From an uncultured Verrucomicrobia subdivision 3 bacterium (GTDB lineage: Bacteria > Verrucomicrobiota > Verrucomicrobiia > Limisphaerales > UBA11358): DNA of 64,000 nucleotides. Where the stretch lies: contig CAITTG010000009.1 in the NCBI GenBank assembly GCA_903895255.1, positions 1-64,000 of the forward strand, read 5' to 3'. Under the pieces are notes generated by a model. It searched no databases, was not told the DNA's origin, and saw only the letters and a list, made by a program, of their open reading frames with translations. The position numbers were made by a program, and so were the translations under genes. Below, one piece after another: positions 1 to 7,638 of the stretch; within the stretch, counting starts at the first letter, position 1, and every line of letters begins with the position of its first letter.

Positions 1-607
1 GGACCCGCGCGCCGGGTAGGCCGGGAGGTGAAGGTTGCCATCGGACATCGGCAGGGATTTTAACGTTGCTGCGGCCGAGACGGCCGCACTCCGGGGGCGG
101 GCGGTGGGTGGTTAATCCGGTGCTGGCGGGCAGGGCGACACGCTGCGGGTCACGGACCCGCGCGCCGGGGACTGGGGCGGCGCGCACTCCAGGACGCGAA
201 GCGCGATTCGGTGGTTGGGGAGCGTTTCGAACCCGGGCAGTGGGCGACCGTCGAAAGCCGGTTGGAAACCGGCGCTGCTTTTGGTGACGGGAGCCGGCGG
301 TTTGATTCGGACACCGGACGACTCCGGGGACGGGGCAGGAAATTTTTAGTTCGCGCGGCCGAGACGGCCGCACTCCGGGGGCGGGCGGGGGGTGGTTAAG
401 CCGGCGTTGGTGGGCAGGGCGACACGCTGCGGGTCACGGACCTGCGCGCCGGGTGGGCCGGGAGGTGAAGGTTGCCATCGGACATCGGCAGGGATTTTAA
501 CGTTGCTGCGGCCGAGACGGCCGCACTCCGGGGGCGGGCGGGGGGAGGTTAAGCCGTCGTTGGTGGGCAGGGCGACGGGCTGCGGGTCACGGACCCGCGC
601 GCCGGGG
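1..607. repeat. Composite GC-rich repeat locus with paired palindromes
   Basis: This stretch has no convincing gene; it runs up to the FHA gene at 699. It carries three copies of a unit made of the palindrome GCGGCCGAGACGGCCGC (71-87, 355-371, 508-524) followed, always 74 bp later start to start, by the palindrome GCGGGTCACGGACCCGC (145-161, 429-445 with one mismatch, 582-598). The window opens inside a further copy of the second palindrome. Positions 1-161 and 438-598 are near-identical (offset 437), so a longer block is duplicated. A reverse-orientation copy of the second palindrome lies at 21056-21072, so the family is dispersed. Confidence 0.8.
257..273. repeat. Hairpin GCCGGTT-GGA-AACCGGC
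   Basis: A perfect 7-bp stem with a GGA triloop. It shares its loop and T-A closing pair, but not its stem sequence, with the hairpin at 2590-2606. Confidence 0.6.
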
Positions 608-698
608 GCAGTGGCAGGATGCGGACGAGAGAGGGTTGGAACCAAATTGGGCCTAGACATTTGGCGGGCGCGGGCTAGCCTCACTGGCGGAGCGGTGC

Positions 699-1313
699 AT
701 GGCGAGATTATTGATAAAAACGGAGGGGTTGCCCAACCGGACGTTGGATTTGCGTCTGGGCGTGAATCGCCTTGGCCGCACGCCCGAGAACGATTTTGCC
801 ATCCCCCACACCACGATCTCCGCGACCCACTGCGAACTGATGGTCACCAATGACGGGGTGTACCTGCGCGACTGCCAATCCACCAACGGGACGTTTATCA
901 ATGGCGAGCCCGTGACCGAGGCCTGGCTGCAAGCCGGGCAGGAACTGCGCCTGGGGGATGTGGAGTTCCACGTGGAATCCACGGACGTCAACATCGCGAT
1001 TCCCGAATATGAGCGCGAGGTGGCGCCAGCGCCGCCGACCGTGCTGCCGGATGGCACGGTGTGCTGTCCGCGCCACACGGGGGTGGCGGCCGCTTTCAAG
1101 TGCACGCATTGCGGCGAGGTGATGTGCAATCACTGCGTGCACATCATGAAGCGCCAGGGGGGCGCGCCGCTCTTTCTCTGCACGATTTGCAGCCACAAAT
1201 GCGAACGCCTCACGCAGGCGCCAGGAGCGGCCAAGAAGAGGGGCTTGCTGGGGTATATTCAGGATACCGTCAAGTTGAAATTTGGGCCAGTGCGGACGAC
1301 CCCGAAGAAGTGA
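699..1313 (+). CDS. FHA domain protein with C-terminal B-box-like zinc-binding region
   Basis: A 204-residue cytoplasmic protein. Residues 1-95 form a forkhead-associated domain, a phosphothreonine-peptide reader, with the expected G26-R27, S41, H44 and N63-G64 positions. After a Pro/Ala linker, residues 121-170 hold a dense Cys/His set (C122/C123, H126, C135, C138, C143, C146, C161, C164, C168) spaced like a B-box or small zinc-ribbon pair. A GGAG at 689-692 lies six bases before the ATG and supports this start. It stands alone on the plus strand; the next gene converges on it. FHA proteins usually read Ser/Thr-kinase signals, and a Ser/Thr kinase is encoded at 40810, but a link is only inference. 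Confidence 0.8.
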   Translation: MARLLIKTEGLPNRTLDLRLGVNRLGRTPENDFAIPHTTISATHCELMVTNDGVYLRDCQSTNGTFINGEPVTEAWLQAGQELRLGDVEFHVESTDVNIAIPEYEREVAPAPPTVLPDGTVCCPRHTGVAAAFKCTHCGEVMCNHCVHIMKRQGGAPLFLCTICSHKCERLTQAPGAAKKRGLLGYIQDTVKLKFGPVRTTPKK

Positions 1314-1323
1314 AATCGAAAAA

Positions 1324-1351
1324 ATTCAAATTCCAAACTTCAAACTTCAGA
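1324..1351. repeat. Period-7 tandem repeat (about 4 units, NTYCAAA type)
   Basis: Units ATTCAAA, TTCCAAA, CTTCAAA, CTTCAGA follow one another 11 bp after the stop codon of the FHA gene. It is one of seven heptamer arrays in the window. Confidence 0.55.
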
Positions 1352-1476
1352 GAGAATTCAAACTCTAATATTTAAAACGGTTTAACCGGTGGTGTGGCAG
1401 ATTAATTCCGGAGGTTTGAGGGTTGATCATCGACTTTCTCTGGAATTTGGCGTTTTTAAATTCCGTGGCCCCACGG

Positions 1477-2496
1477 TCACGCGGTTCCCTGGAGAAAGCG
1501 CTCGCTCATGTTTTTGAGCGTGTCAATCCAACGGGGATGCTCGTTCATGCAGGGGATCAAGGCGCACTCCTGCCCGCCGGACTCCAAAAACGTGTCGCGG
1601 CCGCGCTGGCCGATTTCCTCGATGGTTTCCAGGCAGTCGGAGACGAACGCCGGACAAATCACCAGGAGCTTTTTCACGCCGCGCTTCGGGAGAATCTGCA
1701 ATTCAAAATCGGTGTAGGGTTTCAACCAGGGGTCGTTCCCCAGCCGGGATTGGAAAGCAACGGAGTATTTTTCGGCGGGAATGCCGGCGCGCTGCACAAA
1801 GCCCGCGACGGTTTTAAAACATTGGGCGCGGTAACAGGTCGCGTGGGCGGGACTGGCCATTTCACAGCAACTGGAAACGCGGAGGCAGTTGCAGCCGGTG
1901 GGATCGGATTTATACAGATGCCGCTCGGGGATGCCGTGAAAGCTGAAGAGCAAATGGTCGTAACCGTCATTGAGCTGCGGCGACGCGCTGGCCACGAGGG
2001 CATCGAGATAATCGGGGTCCGCGTAATAGGGCGGTTGCACAGTCACTTTCATTTGGGGCGCGAGCTGGGCCGCGACTTCCTGGACGCGCACCACGGCGGT
2101 TTCGAAACTGGACATGGCGAAGTGGGGAAACAAGGGGATGAGCAGGACTTCCGTGATACCCTGGGCGGCGAGGTTTTTCACGGCGGCGGGAATGGAAGGG
2201 TTTTGGTAGCGCATCGCGAGTTCCACGGGCACGGACAGCTTTGCCTGCAACAATTTCTGGACGTGTTTGCTGCTGACGATGAGGGGCGACCCTTCCTTGG
2301 TCCACACCGTGGAGTAGGCATGGGCGGATTCCTTGGGCCGGTTGATCAAAATGTAGCCGACGAGAAGGCGGCGCAGCGGCCAGGGGACGTCGATGACGCG
2401 GCCGTCCATGAGGAACTCATTCAGATAACGGCGCACATCGCCGACTTTTGGCGAGTCCGGGGAGCCCAAATTGACCAGCAACACAGCTTTGCTCAT
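1477..2496 (-). CDS. hemH: Ferrochelatase
   Basis: A 339-residue protein, normal length for bacterial ferrochelatase, which inserts Fe2+ into protoporphyrin IX (last step of the protoporphyrin-dependent haem route). The N-terminus (KAVLLVNLGSPDSP) and the block SFHGIPERH with the metal-binding His187 are family signatures, and the conserved acidic ETIEEI stretch is at about 290-295. Residues 202-226 form an insertion with six cysteines (202, 204, 210, 211, 221, 226), placed where some bacterial ferrochelatases bind a [2Fe-2S] cluster through internal cysteines. The haem oxidase gene (2842-4224) lies upstream on the same strand, so the two steps are co-located, with a small ORF and a repeat between them. 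Confidence 0.95.
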   Translation of the reverse strand: MSKAVLLVNLGSPDSPKVGDVRRYLNEFLMDGRVIDVPWPLRRLLVGYILINRPKESAHAYSTVWTKEGSPLIVSSKHVQKLLQAKLSVPVELAMRYQNPSIPAAVKNLAAQGITEVLLIPLFPHFAMSSFETAVVRVQEVAAQLAPQMKVTVQPPYYADPDYLDALVASASPQLNDGYDHLLFSFHGIPERHLYKSDPTGCNCLRVSSCCEMASPAHATCYRAQCFKTVAGFVQRAGIPAEKYSVAFQSRLGNDPWLKPYTDFELQILPKRGVKKLLVICPAFVSDCLETIEEIGQRGRDTFLESGGQECALIPCMNEHPRWIDTLKNMSERFLQGTA

Positions 2497-2589
2497 GGGG
2501 GGAAGCTAGCGCAAAAAAGGGCGGGGATAAACAGGATTCGGAGGGGAAGCGATGGAATCCGATCATGTCGAATTGACCCTGCTCGTCGG

Positions 2590-2606
2590 ACAGGCTGGAA
2601 GCCTGT
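2590..2606. repeat. Hairpin ACAGGCT-GGA-AGCCTGT
   Basis: A perfect 7-bp stem with a GGA triloop in the 166-bp gap between hemH and the small ORF. No T-run follows on either strand, so it is a repeat-type hairpin rather than an obvious terminator. Confidence 0.6.
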
Positions 2607-2662
2607 TCCACCCTGGCCGGCGTCCTTAGGCGACAGGGGAAGCACCTCCAGATGCGGCCGGA

Positions 2663-2845
2663 TCAGTCCCATGCGGATTTGAGGGGCGGCAAATGGCGGC
2701 GGGCAGCCACGCGTTCGCGAATGCCAGTGAAATCGGTTTTCGTCAGGGGGGAGACCGGTTGCTCGGCCGCTTCCAGCAACCAGGCTTCAAGTTCGGGTGA
2801 CACTTTGAAGGGGCGGGGCGGCTGGTCACGCAGCGGGCGGTTCAC
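2663..2845 (-). CDS. Small hypothetical protein translationally coupled to hemY
   Basis: A 60-residue ORF starting with GTG, overlapping the hemY stop as GTGA (2842-2845), which is the classic layout for coupled translation and the main reason to believe it. The sequence is soluble, with a Pro-rich start and an amphipathic middle (PELEAWLLEAAEQP) ending in a basic stretch. No signal peptide or membrane segment is seen. I do not recognise the family. It could be a haem-pathway accessory or a small regulator; codon use does not look random but the short length limits confidence. Confidence 0.5.
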   Translation of the reverse strand: MNRPLRDQPPRPFKVSPELEAWLLEAAEQPVSPLTKTDFTGIRERVAARRHLPPLKSAWD

Positions 2846-4224
2846 GCGACCGCCGCGTTAATGCGTTCCGCGACCTTGCCGCCGGAGACAATGGAATCGC
2901 TGAGCGACACGCCATCGCGATAGCTGCCGGCCAGCAGCAAGCCGGGGGCTTGTTGTTCGAGCTCGGTCATTCGCGCGCGGAAGCGGCCGTAGCCGACGTT
3001 GTATTGCGGAATGGCCCGGGGCCAGAAGACGCTGTGCGCGAAGGTGGGTTCGCCGCGCACGCCGAGGAGCCGGCGCAAATCGGCGGTGACCAGGGGATAC
3101 AATTTTTCCGGGGGCAGCGCGGCCAGTTCGGGCTGGCGCTCGCCGCCCACGTAGATGGTCAGGGTCAGGTGTCCGGCGGGGGCGCGATTCGGAAACAGGG
3201 CGGAGGAGAAAATCGCGCCCAAAATATTAAAGCCCTCCACCCCGGGGATCAACATGCCAAAGCCGTGGCAAGGATGCGTGACGTCTGAGCGGCGGAAGCC
3301 CAGGACGACACTGGCCACGGGCGGGTAGCGAATTTCGGAGAAAGCGGAAAGGTCCAGCGGCGCGGGAGCGGCCACTTTGAGTTCCGCCAGCCGGTAGGCG
3401 GTGCCGGCGTAAACCACGGTGTCGTGCGTGGCCTGGGCGGTGCCATTGGGCGTTTGCAGGTCCAGATTCCAAGCGGCACCCGGCCGGGTGAGTTGGGTGA
3501 CGGCGGTGTTCAACCGCAGGGAGTCACCGAGGGTTTGGCCCAGGGTGTCGGTCAACACTTGCAATCCCTCGTCGAAGGAAAATTTGGGAGCGCGATCCTT
3601 GGCGACCTCGCCGGTGCGCTGGCGTTCCCGCGCGCCGAGGATCTGGCCCTTGATCATGGAGCCGTAGCGGGCCTCCAACTCGGCGAGTTTGGGAAAGGCG
3701 TGTTGCAGCGAGAGCTTGTGCGGATCGCCCGCGTAGATGCCGGCGACGAGGGCATCGATCGCCTGGTCCAGGAATTCCTGACCCAGCCGGCGCTGGACGA
3801 ACTGGGCGATGCTCTCCTCCACCCCGTCGCGGCGGGCGGGGCGAAAGGGTTCGCGGAGCAAGGCGAGCTTGGCCCGGAGCGAGAATAATTCCGTGGTGAA
3901 AAACCCCAGTTGCGTGGCGGGCATGGGGATGGGTCGTTGATAACGCACCACGTAGCGCGCGGAGGCGGCGGGGTCGGGATCCAGCCGGCGGGCGGACAAC
4001 CCGGCATCGCGGACGAGCTGGCCGATCTTGGGGGAAGTTTCGAGGAGGGTATTGGGGCCGAACTCGGCCAGATAGCCATCCTGGCGCAGGGACTGAATCA
4101 CGCCGCCCACGCGGGGGGAGGACTCGTAAAGCGTCACGGGGACCCCGGCGCGTTTCAAATAAAACGCGGCGGTCAGCCCGGTAATACCACCGCCAATAAT
4201 GGCCACTGATTTAGTCAACGCCAC
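2842..4224 (-). CDS. hemY: Protoporphyrinogen oxidase, HemY type (FAD-dependent)
   Basis: A 460-residue flavoprotein that oxidises protoporphyrinogen IX to protoporphyrin IX, the substrate of the ferrochelatase encoded just downstream. The N-terminal dinucleotide-binding motif (AIIGGGITGLTAAFYL, about residues 8-23), the GG-motif that follows (ESSPRVGG), the middle membrane/substrate domain and the C-terminal FAD-contact block (GLLLAGSYRDGVSLSDSI) are all present in the right order, so the gene looks complete. The frame opens with GTG at 4224; a TTG two codons later is possible. It overlaps a 60-residue ORF by four bases. Many pipelines call this oxygen-dependent family hemG although it is unrelated to E. 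coli HemG. Confidence 0.93.
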   Translation of the reverse strand: MALTKSVAIIGGGITGLTAAFYLKRAGVPVTLYESSPRVGGVIQSLRQDGYLAEFGPNTLLETSPKIGQLVRDAGLSARRLDPDPAASARYVVRYQRPIPMPATQLGFFTTELFSLRAKLALLREPFRPARRDGVEESIAQFVQRRLGQEFLDQAIDALVAGIYAGDPHKLSLQHAFPKLAELEARYGSMIKGQILGARERQRTGEVAKDRAPKFSFDEGLQVLTDTLGQTLGDSLRLNTAVTQLTRPGAAWNLDLQTPNGTAQATHDTVVYAGTAYRLAELKVAAPAPLDLSAFSEIRYPPVASVVLGFRRSDVTHPCHGFGMLIPGVEGFNILGAIFSSALFPNRAPAGHLTLTIYVGGERQPELAALPPEKLYPLVTADLRRLLGVRGEPTFAHSVFWPRAIPQYNVGYGRFRARMTELEQQAPGLLLAGSYRDGVSLSDSIVSGGKVAERINAAVA

Positions 4225-4263
4225 AATTTAGGAGAAAACCGCGCAAAGTCCAGAGCGCCCGCA

Positions 4264-7200
4264 TCACGATTGCGCGCGCAAGACGTGGTGAATGGCCCGC
4301 AACAACTGGGCGTGGGAAAAGGGTTTGAGCAGCGTTTGTTCCACGCCCAGCGAGTTAAGCTCGGCGGCTTGCTTCTCCGCCACCATGCCGCTGGTCACAA
4401 TCACGGGAATTGTCTGGTCCATGCGCCGGAGCAGCCGGATGAAATTAACCCCGTCCATGTGGGGCATGTGGAGGTCGGTGATGACCAGGCGGATTTTGGC
4501 CCGATGTTCCGCCGCGCAAATCAAAGCCTCCGCGCCGTCCCGGGCAACCAGCACTTTGAAATCCAAACTTTCCAGCGCCGCCGCGGTGACCTCGCGCACG
4601 GCGGGATCATCCTCCACCAGGAGGATGGTCCGGCCTGCCGCAGAAAAGTCATTGGGTTTGGCGGGCGTGGTGGCGGCGACCGTGGCGAGATCCGCGGCGG
4701 CGGCCGGCAGATAAACTGAAAAGAGCGAACCCCGCTCAAGTTGGGACCGCACCTGGACAAAACCACCCAGGCTTTTGACAATCCCCATCACGGTGGCCAG
4801 CCCCAAACCCGTGCCTTGGTTGGGTGACTTGGTGGTGAAAAAGGGATCAAAGATCCGTTCCAGGTCCGCCGGGGCAATGCCCGTGCCGGTGTCAGCCACG
4901 CCGAATCTGACATAAGCGCCGGGCCGGGCCTCCGGGATGGAACTGGCGAACGTGTCGTCCACAGCCACCATCTCAAGCGTGAGCGTGAGGGTGCCGCCGC
5001 CGGGCATGGCGTCCCGGGCATTGACGCACAAATTCAGCAGCACCTGGTGCAGTTGGGTGGCATCGCCCAGCACGGTCGGCACGGTGGCCGGGATCAGACA
5101 CCGCAACACGATATTTTTGGGGAAGGTGCCCTGGATGATTTTCTGCATTTCCTTGAGCAGGAGCTCGGGGTGAATCAGCACCCGTTCCCCCTCCACGCCC
5201 CGGGCGAAGGCGAGCAACTGCCGCACCATGTCGGCTCCCCGCTGGCCGCTGGCCTGCATGGTATCGATCATTTCCTGGTCCTGCGGGTATTTGGTCCGCA
5301 ACATGTCCAGCCCCATGAGAATGGGGGCGAGCGAGTTGTTCAAATCGTGGGCCACGCCGCCGGAAAGGGTGCCCAGGCTTTCCAAACGCTGATGCCGGAG
5401 CAACTGGTCGTTCATCAACTTGCGCTCGGTGATGTCCGCCGCGATGCCCATCAGGCGAATCGGCTGGCCAGCCTCATTTTTCACCACATAGCCCCGGTCA
5501 TGAATCCAGCGGAGGGAGCCATCCGGGCGGACAATGCGAAAATCCAGGGCAATCGTATCCCGGTGCTGCTGCTGGAAGGCCACCCGGACCCGCTCCCGTT
5601 CCTCCGGGTGCACACATTCCAGCCAGTCATTGGGGTTGGCGTAGAGTTGGGCGCAAGAGTGCTGCCAGATTTTTTCGTATGCGGGGGAAACATATATGAT
5701 CCGCCCCGTGGCCAGGTCGAGCATCCAAAACACCTCGTCCATCACCCCGGCAAGTTGCTGGAAACGCTGGTCGCTTTCCTTGAGTTCACGCGTGCGCTCG
5801 ACAATGAGGCGCTCGAGGTTGTGGGTAAAATCCGCCAGCTTCGCCTCGGCGCTCTTGAGCTCCGTGATGTCCCGCCCGGTGGCGTAAATCAGCCCGTCAG
5901 CGGGGGCGGACAGGGCTTTCCAGGCAATCCAGCGCCAGGAGCCGTTTTGGTGCTGATACCGGTTTTCCACCATGAGCGTGGACTCACCCCGGCCGAGTTG
6001 TTCCACGGCGGCCTGCGCGGCGGCGCGGTCAGCGGGATGAATGAACTCCAGGTAAGGCCGGGCCAGCAGTTCCTCGGCGGCGTAACCGAGGGTGGCGGTG
6101 AAGGCGGGATTGATGCGCTTGAAATAGCCGTCAAAACCCGCGATGAGGAGCAGATCCCCCGCGAGGTTAAAGAAACGGTCGCGCTCGGCCTCGGCGCGGC
6201 GGCGGGCGGTGACATCGCGGTTAATGGCCACCCAGTGCGTATACCATCCATTGGCATCCGCCACCGGGGTGACCGCCATTTCATTCCAAAACTCCTCGCC
6301 GTTTTTCTTGTAATTGAGCACGGTGGAGGTGAAGGCCTCCCAGCGGAGCAAATGCTGTTTGATGCGATCCAGCTCCGCCCGGTCGGTTTTGGGCCCCTGC
6401 AGGATGCGCGGGGTGAGGCCGAGCGTCTCCGCGCGGGTATAGCCGGTCATGGGCTCATAGGCGTCATTAACATAGACAATGCGCGGGCCAGCCCCCTCCA
6501 CCGGCTGCGCCTCGGTGATCATGACAATGTCGGACACGCGGGCGAGGCAGTTTTCCAGGAGCCGCAACTGCGCGTCTTTTTTCCGGTGCTCGGTCACGTC
6601 GCGGAAAGCCACAATAGCCCCGCTGCGCCGGCCGGTTTCATCCGCAATCGGCGAAACCACGTATTCGACCGGAAAGCCGGTGCCATCCTTGCGCCAGAAA
6701 ACCTCATTCTCAACCCGGCGGATGCGCCCATCCCGCAGCGTGGCGTAAATGGGGCAGGTTTCAACGGGATATTCCGCCCCATCCGCCCGGTGGTGGTGCA
6801 TGGTGGCATGCGCGGGCAGCCCGACCAATTCACCCGGTTCCCAGCCGAGCAACCGCTCGGCCACGGCATTCTCCGTCCGGATGGTGCCATCCAGGTTGAG
6901 CACATGCAGCCCGTCGGTGACGGCATTGAACAGGAGTTCCTTCTGGCGGTGCTGGCCCTCGATTTCGCGCTGGGCCCGGCGTAGTTCCATTTGCCGCACG
7001 ATCTGGCGGGCCAGGACCACAACACCGCGGCGCTGTTCCGCCGTCATTTGGCGGGGAACCACGTCCATGATGCACAACGTGCCGACATTATATCCCCGGG
7101 GCGAAGCCAGGGGCATGCCGGCGTAGTACCGGATATGGAGGGGGCCGCTCACCAGGGGATTATTCCGAAACCGGGCATCCGCCAGGGTGTCGGGCACCTC

Positions 7201-7467
7201 CATAAACTCGGTTTGCTGGATGGTATGCGCGCAGAAGGCGCCTTCCCGGGCAACCTCACCAGCAGCGGTGCCGAACTGGCTTTTGAACCAGATGCGCTGC
7301 TCATCCACCAGGGAGATCAGGGCGCAGGGCACGCCGGTCAATTGCGCCACGAGCCAGGTGAAATCATCAAACTGCGCCTCCGGGGGCGTGTCGAGGATTT
7401 CATAGCCGCGCAACTCGGCAAGTCGCGCCGCCTCGACTGCTGATGGTGATAACTGGTCCTTAACCAT
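4264..7467 (-). CDS. Hybrid sensor histidine kinase (GAF, four PAS, HisKA, HATPase, receiver)
   Basis: A roughly 1067-residue cytoplasmic kinase with no membrane segment. Order: GAF-like domain (about 25-170), four PAS domains (about 180-300, 305-430, 435-555, 575-700), dimerisation/phosphoacceptor helix with His in GGVAHDLNNSLAPIL, a catalytic ATPase domain with N-box NLCVNARDAMPGGG and G-boxes DTGTGIAP and GTGLGLATV, and a C-terminal receiver with the phosphoacceptor Asp in VITDLHMPHMDG. The second PAS has the LOV-like stretch ILQGPKTD but lacks the flavin-adduct Cys. The ATG at 7467 is chosen because the upstream extension starts with TTG and has no ribosome site. The attached receiver implies a phosphorelay; the partner is not in the window. 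Confidence 0.92.
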   Translation of the reverse strand: MVKDQLSPSAVEAARLAELRGYEILDTPPEAQFDDFTWLVAQLTGVPCALISLVDEQRIWFKSQFGTAAGEVAREGAFCAHTIQQTEFMEVPDTLADARFRNNPLVSGPLHIRYYAGMPLASPRGYNVGTLCIMDVVPRQMTAEQRRGVVVLARQIVRQMELRRAQREIEGQHRQKELLFNAVTDGLHVLNLDGTIRTENAVAERLLGWEPGELVGLPAHATMHHHRADGAEYPVETCPIYATLRDGRIRRVENEVFWRKDGTGFPVEYVVSPIADETGRRSGAIVAFRDVTEHRKKDAQLRLLENCLARVSDIVMITEAQPVEGAGPRIVYVNDAYEPMTGYTRAETLGLTPRILQGPKTDRAELDRIKQHLLRWEAFTSTVLNYKKNGEEFWNEMAVTPVADANGWYTHWVAINRDVTARRRAEAERDRFFNLAGDLLLIAGFDGYFKRINPAFTATLGYAAEELLARPYLEFIHPADRAAAQAAVEQLGRGESTLMVENRYQHQNGSWRWIAWKALSAPADGLIYATGRDITELKSAEAKLADFTHNLERLIVERTRELKESDQRFQQLAGVMDEVFWMLDLATGRIIYVSPAYEKIWQHSCAQLYANPNDWLECVHPEERERVRVAFQQQHRDTIALDFRIVRPDGSLRWIHDRGYVVKNEAGQPIRLMGIAADITERKLMNDQLLRHQRLESLGTLSGGVAHDLNNSLAPILMGLDMLRTKYPQDQEMIDTMQASGQRGADMVRQLLAFARGVEGERVLIHPELLLKEMQKIIQGTFPKNIVLRCLIPATVPTVLGDATQLHQVLLNLCVNARDAMPGGGTLTLTLEMVAVDDTFASSIPEARPGAYVRFGVADTGTGIAPADLERIFDPFFTTKSPNQGTGLGLATVMGIVKSLGGFVQVRSQLERGSLFSVYLPAAAADLATVAATTPAKPNDFSAAGRTILLVEDDPAVREVTAAALESLDFKVLVARDGAEALICAAEHRAKIRLVITDLHMPHMDGVNFIRLLRRMDQTIPVIVTSGMVAEKQAAELNSLGVEQTLLKPFSHAQLLRAIHHVLRAQS

Positions 7468-7638
7468 GGAGATATACTCGCTCGTAATGGCTGTTTTTAA
7501 AGTAAAATTCCCGACCAATTTAGGGGATAAACCGGGGCCTTTCAGCAGTGACGAAACACCACATCATGCCCTGGTTCAGTCAGTTCCCAAGCGCGCCGTC
7601 CCGCTGCATGAATCGCTGGACACACTTCTCCCTGCCTT

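Noticed and set aside
1..607. CRISPR or tRNA-like cluster at the window start
   Set aside because: Repeat units are unevenly spaced, few in number and lack spacers or cloverleaf structure.
5047..6984. Long plus-strand frame of 645 codons opposite the hybrid kinase
   Set aside because: It lies antisense to a gene with clear domains; its His/Gly/Val-rich translation has no fold-like pattern and arises from GC-rich codon bias.
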